From NCBI GenBank assembly GCA_003646355.1, contig QNFO01000062.1, positions 1 to 6,800 on the forward strand: a DNA stretch of 6,800 bases. Direction: 5' to 3'. The translations under genes were made by a program, and so were the position numbers. Below the pieces are notes generated by a model. It was not told the DNA's origin. It saw nothing but the letters and a program-made list of their open reading frames with translations, and searched no databases. This DNA is from Gammaproteobacteria bacterium. GTDB lineage: Bacteria > Pseudomonadota > Gammaproteobacteria > Pseudomonadales > Porticoccaceae. Shown one piece after another: positions 1 through 5,940 of this stretch; the first letter of the stretch is position 1; every line of letters begins with the position of its first letter.

Positions 1-169
1 TGATGCGCAGCATGGGGGCAAGGCGCTGTACATAGAGGCCATTTTGCAGGCGCAGGGGCAAGAATACCTCGTCGGGAATCTTACCCGCCAGGTAATCGTC
101 GGTCTGGCGACGATATTGAGCAACGCGTTCGCCGATCAAAGTTTTGTCGTGCTGGTCGTAAATGTACAT
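1..169 (-). CDS. cysI: Sulfite reductase hemoprotein subunit (CysI-type), N-terminal 56 codons only, cut by the window edge
   Basis: The minus strand reads from an ATG at 169-167 and stays open to position 1, giving 56 residues of a protein that normally has about 550. It begins MYIYDQHDKTL and contains RLQNGLYVQRLAPMLRI at residues 40-56. This closely resembles the N-terminus of pseudomonad nitrite/sulfite reductase hemoproteins. In the family this part is the start of the first ferredoxin-like half-domain; the siroheme and 4Fe-4S cysteines lie outside the window. The enzyme reduces sulfite to sulfide in the cytoplasm for cysteine synthesis. A purine-rich stretch, AGGAAG, lies about 9-12 bases before the ATG and supports this start. 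The gene points away from everything else here, so its promoter must lie in 170-470. The family call comes from remembered sequence similarity. Confidence 0.85.
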   Translation of the reverse strand, partial: MYIYDQHDKTLIGERVAQYRRQTDDYLAGKIPDEVFLPLRLQNGLYVQRLAPMLRI

Positions 170-202
170 AAAGTCTCGCTTCCTTCCCTAACTATCAGAA
201 AT

Positions 203-217
203 CCCGAGTAATTCGGG
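203..217 (-). other. Small hairpin in the cysI leader
   Basis: CCCGA (203-207) and TCGGG (213-217) are perfect 5-bp inverted arms around a 5-base loop, 34 bases upstream of the cysI ATG. It would fold in the cysI 5' untranslated RNA. No T-run follows on either strand, so it is not an intrinsic terminator. Any role in cysI expression is speculative. Confidence 0.3.
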
Positions 218-277
218 CATTTCCAGCGGCGTGAATGATAGCCTTCTGAGGCCATGAGGTGAAAAACCCTTTCTTCA

Positions 278-300
278 TATTCCCGTCTAAAAAGGGAATA
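278..300. repeat. Inverted repeat TATTCCC-N9-GGGAATA in the cysI upstream region
   Basis: Perfect 7-bp arms at 278-284 and 294-300 are separated by 9 bases. No T-tract follows on either strand, so this is more like a dyad protein-binding site or an RNA hairpin than a terminator. It lies about 110-130 bp upstream of the cysI start, a plausible distance for an activator site. It does not obviously match any operator I know. The function is unknown. Confidence 0.4.
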
Positions 301-319
301 AGAGCCACTATAAGTATGA

Positions 320-432
320 GGACAGTGAGAGCGCTGGCTGGTAGAATGCAGCGCGTTTTGAATGTCTACGGGGTGCTTGAGTTAAGCGTAGGCTTGAATA
401 CCGAGGCTCTAACAAGCTCGGTACTATTTTTT
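320..432 (+). ncRNA. Candidate structured RNA (independent sRNA or leader of the small ORF)
   Basis: Three hairpins follow one another on the plus strand. The first pairs GCGCTG (331-336) with CAGCGC (349-354). The second pairs CTACG (366-370) with CGTAG (387-391), with an inner CTT/AAG pairing. The third is the terminator stem at 399-423, followed by six T's. A TATAAG element at 309-314 could act as a -10 and would put the RNA start near 320, but I see no convincing -35. The result would be an RNA of about 110 nucleotides with a Rho-independent end, which is the usual form of a small RNA or an attenuated leader. A 40-codon reading frame (316-438) overlaps it but runs through the terminator and has no ribosome site. 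I do not recognise a known RNA family. This is inferred from structure only. Confidence 0.3.
399..432 (+). terminator. Intrinsic terminator or attenuator upstream of the small ORF
   Basis: TACCGAG (399-405) pairs perfectly with CTCGGTA (417-423) around an 11-base loop. TTTTTT follows at 427-432. There is no T-run on the other side, so it works only on the plus strand. It lies 40 bases before the 37-codon ORF. It could end an upstream small RNA or attenuate a transcript that continues into that ORF. Confidence 0.6.
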
Positions 433-471
433 AATTGATGAGGTAGTTGTGTCTACCGAGGTTGAAAGACT

Positions 472-585
472 ATGAGTGATCAGGATAAAGCTGCGAAGAG
501 TGATAGTTTTGTTGATGCCGTTGCCGCATTAGCCATTATTTCATTAGCTGTATTAACGGCTGTTATTTTTCTTAGCAATCAGTAA
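472..585 (+). CDS. Small single-pass membrane protein, 37 aa, unknown function
   Basis: An ATG at 472 opens 37 codons ending in TAA (583-585). A GAGG at 458-461, 10 bases upstream, is a reasonable ribosome site. The next in-frame codon group upstream contains a stop (463-465), so the start cannot be earlier. Residues 1-12 are polar (MSDQDKAAKSDS). Residues 13-34 form one continuous hydrophobic helix rich in Ala, Val, Ile and Leu, followed by SNQ at the end. This is the shape of a small inner-membrane peptide. It has its own strong terminator at 666-697 and a terminator or attenuator just upstream, so it looks like a separately transcribed unit. I cannot name a family. A short hydrophobic ORF can arise by chance, but the ribosome site, the flanking terminators and the clean topology argue for a real gene. 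Confidence 0.55.
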   Translation: MSDQDKAAKSDSFVDAVAALAIISLAVLTAVIFLSNQ

Positions 586-643
586 GCACGAGAACACTCT
601 TTTGAAACAGGGCTTTTACTAGAGTCCTCGAAAGGGCGGTCAG

Positions 644-708
644 AAAAATAGGCTGATGGCGACATAAAGCTGATTCGAGAGAGTCGGCTTTTTTATTGCC
701 CTATTTTT
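644..708. repeat. Inverted repeat AAAAATAGG / CCTATTTTT enclosing the small-ORF terminator
   Basis: Perfect 9-bp arms at 644-652 and 700-708 flank the terminator hairpin at 666-697. In RNA they would form an outer stem closing over the terminator. The arms are mostly A/T and the outer stem would form only after the T-run has been transcribed. Its role is unclear and it could be chance. Confidence 0.35.
666..697 (+). terminator. Intrinsic terminator after the small membrane-protein gene
   Basis: AGCTGATTC (668-676) pairs with GAGTCGGCT (681-689) over 9 bp with two G-U wobbles, closed by a GAGA loop. TTTTTT follows at 689-694. The preceding AAA can extend the stem into the T-run. It ends the transcript of the 472-585 ORF and separates it from the transporter gene. 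Confidence 0.8.
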
Positions 709-786
709 AAGCGTTTGCTCCAAGTGTTCGTCGTGACGCCGCCTTACGTGATACATTAGGCTTTGCTTAATAATGGTTCTCCAATA

Positions 787-1965
787 ATGAAAGTAGCAAA
801 TAATGTCTGGCTGTTTATGCTTTGTCAGGCCTTGACCATGTCAATCCCGTCTTTTGTCATCTTTGTTGGCAGCATTATTGGTACGACTTTGGCTCCCGAT
901 CCGAGCCTTGCAACGCTACCTGTTGCCGCTTTTATACTCGGTTCTGCGCTCGCTACTTTACCGGTCATTCTTGCCATGCGGCGTTTCAACCGTAAGCGAG
1001 TCTTTCTTTTTTGTGCGGCTATTGCTTGCGTGGGCTGCCTGCTGGCGATGTATGCACTGGAATTACAGAGTTTTTCTGCATACTTATTGGCCGTTGTTGT
1101 ACTAGGTGTCGGCTTGGCTGCTGGTCAGCAGTACCGCTTTGCGGCGATGGAAAGCGTTTCTCCAGAGGATGTTCCCCAAGCTGCATCGCGAGTTTTGATT
1201 GGTGGTATTGGCGCGGCCTTTTTAGGGCCAGAATTGGCAGTACGCGGCGAGCTGTTAACGGCAACGTCTTATCAAGGTTCATTTGCGCTACTGATGATGG
1301 TGGCTATCGCAGTCATTTTTGTGCTGTTTTTCTTTAATGAACCCCAGCGTGACGAACTGCAGAATAGTGAAAAGGGCCGACCTCTATTACAAATCTTCAC
1401 CCAGCCGGTGATTCTGGTGGCGATAATTTCCGGCTGCGCGGGCTTCGCGATCATGAGTTTAGTGATGACCTCGACCCCTCTGCATATGCACTTTGAAAAC
1501 GGCCATAGCCTGGTCGACACCAAGTGGGTTATTCAAAGCCATATCGTGGCGATGTTTTTACCGTCTTTCTTTGTCCCCTGGATTATTCGCCGCATAGGTG
1601 TGCAGGGCTTACTTTATCTGGGTATTGCCGCTTTATTGATTATGGTCGTGGTGGTCTTTTCAGAGTACGCCTTCGTCAATTACTGGGTGTCTTTGGTGCT
1701 GCTGGGCATTGGCTGGAACTTTTTGTTTGTTGGCGGCACCACGCTGCTGCCCGAGGGCTATCGCGAGTCGGAGCGTTTTAAAGTGCAGGCTTTGAACGAC
1801 TTTACTATTTTCGGTATTCAGGCTGTCGGGGCCTTACTGGCAGGGTGGATATTGAGCAGCCTGGGCTGGCAAACCTTATTGCTCATTAGCCTGCCAATAT
1901 TAGGCTTGCTGATAATGGCGCTAATTTACTGGCGCAAATCAAAACAGCAGCTCGTGACTTCTTAA
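787..1965 (+). CDS. Major facilitator superfamily transporter, 12 TM, 392 aa, substrate unknown
   Basis: This is an inner-membrane secondary transporter of usual MFS length. Hydrophobic segments occur around residues 7-32, 43-63, 70-90, 97-115, 135-150, 165-183, 206-228, 248-268, 272-291, 298-320, 339-358 and 362-381, consistent with 12 helices. The polar link at about 184-203 is the expected central loop between the two six-helix halves. MRRFNRKR at 64-71, between helices 2 and 3, resembles MFS motif A. A conserved-looking KVQALNDF lies before helix 11. The frame is open back to a TTG at 763, but AGG sits only 2 bases before it. I chose ATG 787 because NVWLFMLCQAL then lies at the N-terminus, as in relatives I remember. 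Neither start has a good ribosome site. The gene converges on the cyclohexanecarboxylate operon and has a separate transcript, so uptake of that substrate is possible but not shown. Confidence 0.85.
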   Translation: MKVANNVWLFMLCQALTMSIPSFVIFVGSIIGTTLAPDPSLATLPVAAFILGSALATLPVILAMRRFNRKRVFLFCAAIACVGCLLAMYALELQSFSAYLLAVVVLGVGLAAGQQYRFAAMESVSPEDVPQAASRVLIGGIGAAFLGPELAVRGELLTATSYQGSFALLMMVAIAVIFVLFFFNEPQRDELQNSEKGRPLLQIFTQPVILVAIISGCAGFAIMSLVMTSTPLHMHFENGHSLVDTKWVIQSHIVAMFLPSFFVPWIIRRIGVQGLLYLGIAALLIMVVVVFSEYAFVNYWVSLVLLGIGWNFLFVGGTTLLPEGYRESERFKVQALNDFTIFGIQAVGALLAGWILSSLGWQTLLLISLPILGLLIMALIYWRKSKQQLVTS

Positions 1966-1988
1966 GGCTGCCGGTAGAAACAGTCGGT

Positions 1989-2031
1989 AAAAAAAAGCTC
2001 CGTTCTCATGTTCAAGTGAGCCGGAGCTTTT
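1989..2031. terminator. Bidirectional intrinsic terminator between the MFS gene and badH
   Basis: AAAAGCTCCG (1993-2002) pairs perfectly with CGGAGCTTTT (2022-2031). Inside it, CTCA (2005-2008) pairs with TGAG (2017-2020). A run of eight A's (1989-1996) becomes a U-run on the minus strand, giving a strong terminator for the catabolic operon. The T's at 2028-2031 serve the transporter transcript on the plus strand. It fits exactly between two convergent genes. Confidence 0.88.
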
Positions 2032-2051
2032 ATTCGCAGTAATCGGGCTTT

Positions 2052-2849
2052 CTAGCCAATCATGCTGTAACCGCCACTGGCACTGAGTACCTGGCCGGTA
2101 ATATAACCCGCAACCTGTTGCGAGGATAAAAACACCACGGCATTGGCAACATCTTGCGGCTTGCCGATGCGCTTCAGCGGTAGGGTCTTGGCAATGGCGG
2201 CGAACTGATCTTCAGTAAACATCGCATCCTTTTCTTTCCACATGCTGTTTTCGCTGGTTTCGTCGGTGGTTTCGGGCACGGTGACACCGGGGCAAACACA
2301 GTTGCAGCGAATATTGTAGCGGCCGTTTTCTTTGGCGATGGTTTTCATAAAGCTATTGGTCGCGGCTTTTAGTCCGCCGTAAACCGCTTCGCGGGGCTCA
2401 CCCTGACGACTGGCGTCGGAACTGATGGAAACCATAGAGCCGCCGCCGTTGGGCACCATGTGAGCCAGTGCGACTTTGGTGCAGTTCAGCAGGCCGACGT
2501 AGTTAATAGCGATCAGCTTCTGCCATAGCTCGGGCGTGGTTTTGGTGAAGAACATCAGGTCATCCCAACCGACGTTGTTGACGATGGCTTCAACGGTGCC
2601 AAAGGTGGAGGCAACGGTATCGAAGAGGTTTTCGACACTGTCCATATCCGTGATGTCTGTTTTGATCACCTGAGCATCGGCGGCGCCGGCTTCTCTTGCT
2701 AGGACGGCTACTCTTTCGCCACTCTCAATATCGAGGTCGGCAATAGTGACTTTGGCGCCTTCTTCGGCAAATTTTAGAGCGATGGCGCGACCAATGTTAG
2801 AGGCGGCGCCGGTGACGATAACTGATCGGCCTTTTAGATCGAGATCCAT
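2052..2849 (-). CDS. badH: SDR-family 2-hydroxycyclohexanecarboxyl-CoA dehydrogenase (BadH-like), 265 aa
   Basis: This is a classical short-chain dehydrogenase/reductase. It has the Rossmann glycine motif TGAASNIG at residues 13-20, an acidic D38 at the end of the second strand (favouring NAD+), NNVG at 91-94 and structural N116. S144, Y157 and K161 form the catalytic triad (YGGLK at 157-161). PGV at 187-189 follows the usual SDR pattern. The length is typical. The proposed reaction is NAD+-dependent oxidation of 2-hydroxycyclohexane-1-carboxyl-CoA to the 2-keto ester in the cytoplasm. The SDR call is certain from motifs. The substrate is inferred from its position directly downstream of a BadI-type ring hydrolase. 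AAGGA lies 6-10 bases before the ATG and fixes the start. It is last in the operon, 45 bases after badI, with a terminator beyond it. It could otherwise be a 3-oxoacyl-type reductase. Confidence 0.85.
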   Translation of the reverse strand: MDLDLKGRSVIVTGAASNIGRAIALKFAEEGAKVTIADLDIESGERVAVLAREAGAADAQVIKTDITDMDSVENLFDTVASTFGTVEAIVNNVGWDDLMFFTKTTPELWQKLIAINYVGLLNCTKVALAHMVPNGGGSMVSISSDASRQGEPREAVYGGLKAATNSFMKTIAKENGRYNIRCNCVCPGVTVPETTDETSENSMWKEKDAMFTEDQFAAIAKTLPLKRIGKPQDVANAVVFLSSQQVAGYITGQVLSASGGYSMIG

Positions 2850-2894
2850 AATTAAATCCTTAAAAATTAGTTGATTGTAGAATAAACTTAATAT

Positions 2895-3677
2895 TTATTT
2901 TACATACTTGCGGAAGTCGGGCTTGCGCTTTTCAGCCAACGCATTAACGCCTTCACGGGACTCTTCTGAGTCGTAATAGAGACGCAGGGCTTCAAGGCCG
3001 AGATTGGCGATGCCGCGAATGTTTTCGGTGGCCGCGTTAAAGGAGCGCTTGCCGATGGAGATCGCCGTGGGGCTGCGTTGTTCTAGCTCAGCACACCAGG
3101 CATCGACCTCGGCATCAAGCTGATCGTTGGGCACAACCTTATTCACCAGGCCCATTTCCTGCGCTTCGGCTGCGGTGTAGCGACGGCACATATACCAGAT
3201 TTCTTTGGCTTTTTTGTCGCCGACAATTTGAGCGAGCAGGGCGGTGCCAAAGCCGGGATCAATAGAGCCCATTTTGGGGCCGACCTGGCCAAATTGAGCG
3301 TCTTCACCGGCAATGGTTAAGTCGCAAATGGTTGCCAGCACGTTGCCGCCGCCGATGGCGTAACCCTGTACTTTGGCGATAACGGGCTTGGGCACATCGC
3401 GAATAACAGTGTGCAGGTCTTCAACCGGCAGGCCGATGGTGCCGCGACCGTCGTATTGGCCGTCGTGGGAGGACTGATCGCCACCGGTACAAAAGGCTTT
3501 ATCGCCCGCGCCGGCAAGTACAATCACGCCGATACTGTTATTCCAGCCGGCTTTCTGGAAAGCATGAATCAACTCATCACAGGTAGTGCCGCGAAAGGCG
3601 TTATAAACCTCGGGGCGGTTGATGGTGATATAGGCGGTTGCACCCTTAACTTCGTAAATAATATCCTGATAATCCAT
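2895..3677 (-). CDS. badI: 2-ketocyclohexanecarboxyl-CoA hydrolase (BadI-like), MenB-type crotonase, 260 aa
   Basis: A crotonase-fold protein that opens the ring of 2-ketocyclohexane-1-carboxyl-CoA by hydrolysis (a retro-Dieckmann reaction) to pimeloyl-CoA. It resembles MenB rather than hydratases. It has FCTGGDQSS at 62-70, an extended GQYDGRGTIG loop at 73-82, YAIGGG at 106-111, FGQVGPKMGSIDPG at 129-142 and RKPDF at 251-255. Both hydratase Glu positions are absent: V113 replaces the first and G133 the second, matching the Gly in E. coli MenB. D140 aligns with the conserved Asp of the MenB GSFD motif and Y235 with the conserved MenB C-terminal Tyr. No menaquinone gene is nearby, and the SDR/ACAD context favours BadI over MenB. 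The ribosome site is modest: GAGG lies 12 bases before the ATG. A 175-base gap precedes the gene. Confidence 0.87.
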   Translation of the reverse strand: MDYQDIIYEVKGATAYITINRPEVYNAFRGTTCDELIHAFQKAGWNNSIGVIVLAGAGDKAFCTGGDQSSHDGQYDGRGTIGLPVEDLHTVIRDVPKPVIAKVQGYAIGGGNVLATICDLTIAGEDAQFGQVGPKMGSIDPGFGTALLAQIVGDKKAKEIWYMCRRYTAAEAQEMGLVNKVVPNDQLDAEVDAWCAELEQRSPTAISIGKRSFNAATENIRGIANLGLEALRLYYDSEESREGVNALAEKRKPDFRKYVK

Positions 3678-3852
3678 GGTGACTTCTTACCTCTCGTTGG
3701 CGCTCTGCGCGTTGGGGTGGGCGTACTTCATACAAGGCCTGCGAATGGCCGATAATCAGCGTTGTTGATTGTAGCGATTATTGTAACGATGCTGTCTTGA
3801 TGAAACGAGTTTTATTCATTTTGGTTTAAAACAGCTTGACCTTAAACAAAGC
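3678..3852 (-). promoter_or_regulatory. 175-base intra-operon gap with possible internal promoter
   Basis: This gap is much longer than the others in the operon (60 and 45 bases). On the minus strand it holds two TACAAT hexamers, each close to the -10 consensus, exactly 12 bp apart (plus-strand ATTGTA at 3768-3773 and 3780-3785, within ATTGTAGCGAT / ATTGTAACGAT). An AAGACA lies upstream at rather wide spacing. Near badI, GCGC-TCT-GCGC (3700-3710) could fold into a small hairpin. No credible coding frame is present; only two frames of 13-14 codons occur. A second promoter for badI-badH is possible but unproven. Confidence 0.3.
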
Positions 3853-4629
3853 TCAGCTGAATTTGGGTGCACGTTTTTCTGCGAAGGCTTTTAGACCTTC
3901 ACTCACCGCATCACTGCGTAGGGCGGGTGTGGCCAGGTCGAGCTCCAGCGCCAGGCCCTGTTCGAGGGGCATGTCGAGTCCGCGATCGGTCAGTTGCTTC
4001 ATCAGTGCCAGTCCGGCTGAGCTGCGCTGGCAAAGCTGCTGGCAATAGGCGAGGGCGCTGTCGAACAGCTTGTCATCCTCAACCACATAGTTGACCAGGC
4101 CAAAATCAAGGGCTTCATCCGCATTTAACCAGCGAGCGCTGAGCATCAGTTCAATAGCACGACGGCGACCGATCAAGCGAGGTAAGCGTTGGCTGCCACC
4201 CCAGCCGGGTATCAAGCCAAACTGGGCATGTTGATCGCCTAGTCGCGCGCTTTTGCCGGCAAAGACCACATCGCCAGCGAGTATTAATTCCAGGCCGCCA
4301 GCCAGCGCGAGGCCCTGCTGGGCAATAACCACGGGCAGGGGCGAGGTCTCGAGTTTGCGCAGGGTATCGAGCCCGGTTTCCAGAAAGGCGCGAATATCTT
4401 CATCGCTGTCGCGAAAGCCACTGACCTCTTCGAGATCGGCGCCGGTGCAGAAGTTTTTGCCATTGGCAGCGATCAGTACCGCACGGATAGTAGGGTCAAT
4501 TTCAAAGTGATCCATCGCTTCATACAGGGCTTCGTGCAGCTCCATCGACAGGCAGTTAAATTGCTCGGGACGGTTTAACTTGATGATACCAACGGCATCT
4601 TGCTGGCTAATTTCAATCACTGTCGACAT
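3853..4629 (-). CDS. Enoyl-CoA hydratase/isomerase-family protein in the BadK position, atypical active site, 258 aa
   Basis: A crotonase-fold protein of normal length. NRPEQFN lies at 19-25. The oxyanion-hole segments are FCTGAD at 60-65 and LALAGGLE at 107-114. FGLIPGWGGSQRLPRLIG lies at 137-154, and the C-terminus EGLKAFAEKRAPKF is typical. By position in the operon it should hydrate cyclohex-1-ene-1-carboxyl-CoA to 2-hydroxycyclohexanecarboxyl-CoA, the BadK step. However, only the first hydratase Glu is kept (E114, matching rat E144). The residue 20 positions later, rat E164, is His134 within GDQHAQFG. Typical hydratases have Glu there. It may therefore be a divergent hydratase or do a different step, so I withhold the badK symbol. 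It lies 60 bases after the dehydrogenase gene. The ribosome site is weak (AAGAGA, about 6 bases before the ATG). Confidence 0.8.
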   Translation of the reverse strand: MSTVIEISQQDAVGIIKLNRPEQFNCLSMELHEALYEAMDHFEIDPTIRAVLIAANGKNFCTGADLEEVSGFRDSDEDIRAFLETGLDTLRKLETSPLPVVIAQQGLALAGGLELILAGDVVFAGKSARLGDQHAQFGLIPGWGGSQRLPRLIGRRRAIELMLSARWLNADEALDFGLVNYVVEDDKLFDSALAYCQQLCQRSSAGLALMKQLTDRGLDMPLEQGLALELDLATPALRSDAVSEGLKAFAEKRAPKFS

Positions 4630-4689
4630 AAGTATTCTCTTTAAAATAGTTCAATAAGTACTTGTTAGTTTGGCTATTTTCTACCATGA

Positions 4690-5847
4690 TTAATTGGGTT
4701 TGCCGACATAAGTCCGGGCGATCACCATTTTCATAATCTGCGCGGTGCCATCACCAATTTGCATGCCGAGCACATCGCGCAGGCGTTGTTCAAAGGGCAG
4801 CTCATCACTGTAGCCACCATGACCGTGGGTTAACAGGCACTGCTGGGTTATATCAAAGGCTAGTTTGGGTGCCCACCACTTCGCCATCGCCGCTTCTTTG
4901 GTGTGGTCTTTGCCCTGAGCCTTTAGCCACAGTGCTTTGAGGCAAACCAGGCGTGCGCCTTCAAGGTGCGTTTCGGCTTCGGCCAGTGGGAAGGTCACGC
5001 CCTGATTGACGGCGAGGACTTTGCCGAAGGTTTTACGCTCCTGAATATACTCCCAGGTTTCGTCCAGGCATTTACGGGCGAGGGCTAGGCATTGCAGACC
5101 AATCAGAGCGCGGCTGAAATCAAAGCCCTGCATCACCTGCACAAAGCCTTTACCCGGATCGCCAATGCGGTATTTCTCATCAATGCGTACATCATCAAAA
5201 AACAGCGAGCCTCGGCCCACTGACTTTTCACCAATGTCCTCAAAGCGAGTGCGGGTGATGCCAGGGGCGGTGAGATCGACAAGAAAGGCGGAAACCCCGT
5301 GGGCCTTTTCTTCAACCGTGCCAGTGCGCGCAAAAACCAGACAAAGGTCGGCTTGCTGAGCCATTGAAATAGACGTTTTTTCGCCGTTGAGCAGATAGAA
5401 ATTACCCGCCTCGCTGGTATTCAGTGTTGCTTTCAGCGCAACACCCGCCGCATCCGAACCGCCGCGAGGCTCGGTCAAACCGATACAGACGATAGCATCA
5501 CCACTGCAGATGCGCGGCATAATTTCTTCAACGACTTCGGGCTGAGCATGGCTAAGAATGCAGTTGCCGACGAGCGATGCATTGATCGGCACGTAGGCGA
5601 CATTCATGTCGCCCCCGGCAATGGCCTCGGTAATAAGCCCCGATGTCAGGGCATCGAGCCCACTACCGCCGTACTCCTCGGATGCTTCAGGAGCGATGAA
5701 CCCGAGTTGGCCCATTTCGCGGATCAACGCTCGGTCAAAAGCGCAGGCTTTGTCACCGGCTTTATAGGCGGGTGCGAGTTTGTCGCTGGCAAAACGCTGG
5801 GCGCTATCGAGTAGTGATTGTTGAAAATCAGTGAGCCCGAAATCCAT
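4690..5847 (-). CDS. aliB: Acyl-CoA dehydrogenase, probable cyclohexanecarboxyl-CoA dehydrogenase (AliB-like), 385 aa
   Basis: A full-length FAD-dependent acyl-CoA dehydrogenase. It has an N-terminal helical domain (about 1-120). The beta domain carries IGLTEPRGGSD at 122-132, which fits the family's first signature. The C-terminal helical domain has FDFSRALIG at 242-250, ERKTFGK at 270-276 and the second-signature region ending IGDGTAQIMK at 364-373. The proposed reaction converts cyclohexanecarboxyl-CoA to cyclohex-1-ene-1-carboxyl-CoA and passes electrons to ETF. D366 takes the place of the catalytic Glu of the usual YEGT motif. The alternative base position of isovaleryl-CoA dehydrogenase is S245, not Glu. 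AAGGA lies 8-12 bases before the ATG. It is the first gene of the operon, behind a strong promoter. The ACAD family is certain; the ring substrate is inferred from its neighbours. Confidence 0.85.
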   Translation of the reverse strand: MDFGLTDFQQSLLDSAQRFASDKLAPAYKAGDKACAFDRALIREMGQLGFIAPEASEEYGGSGLDALTSGLITEAIAGGDMNVAYVPINASLVGNCILSHAQPEVVEEIMPRICSGDAIVCIGLTEPRGGSDAAGVALKATLNTSEAGNFYLLNGEKTSISMAQQADLCLVFARTGTVEEKAHGVSAFLVDLTAPGITRTRFEDIGEKSVGRGSLFFDDVRIDEKYRIGDPGKGFVQVMQGFDFSRALIGLQCLALARKCLDETWEYIQERKTFGKVLAVNQGVTFPLAEAETHLEGARLVCLKALWLKAQGKDHTKEAAMAKWWAPKLAFDITQQCLLTHGHGGYSDELPFEQRLRDVLGMQIGDGTAQIMKMVIARTYVGKPN

Positions 5848-5924
5848 AGTGTGATCCTTAAATATTGTTGGCTTTGTACCGTTGAGGGTGCTTTTTTATT
5901 TCGTCGCTTACTTAACTATTGGTC

Positions 5925-5940
5925 TATGATTTACATCATA
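5925..5940. promoter_or_regulatory. Perfect palindromic operator, probable BadR site
   Basis: TATGAT (5925-5930) and ATCATA (5935-5940) are perfect 6-bp arms around TTAC. The right arm is also the -10 hexamer of the minus-strand promoter, and the left arm covers its start site. A dimeric MarR protein bound here would block RNA polymerase. The palindrome lies 97 bp upstream of the divergent regulator gene. Assignment to that regulator is inferred from position. Confidence 0.65.

Noticed and set aside
316..438. 40-codon plus-strand reading frame upstream of the small membrane-protein gene
   Set aside because: It has no ribosome site, runs straight through the hairpin and T-run of an intrinsic terminator, and its last residues are coded by the T-run itself.
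2895..3677. Reading the MenB-like crotonase as menaquinone-pathway MenB
   Set aside because: MenB-like residues are shared with BadI, its closest functional relative. The neighbours (SDR, ACAD, MarR) fit ring degradation and no other men gene is present.
3411..3755. 114-codon plus-strand frame antisense to badI
   Set aside because: It lies opposite a well-supported crotonase gene, resembles no known protein, and is explained by codon bias of the real gene.
4643..4680. AAAATAG / CTATTTT inverted repeat between aliB and the next gene, with AAGTACTT palindrome inside
   Set aside because: The arms are almost all A/T with a 24-base loop and no adjoining T-run. This is easily chance in an AT-rich spacer and does not make a credible terminator.
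5548..5814. 88-codon plus-strand frame inside the acyl-CoA dehydrogenase gene
   Set aside because: Antisense shadow of conserved ACAD sequence with no domain or ribosome site of its own.
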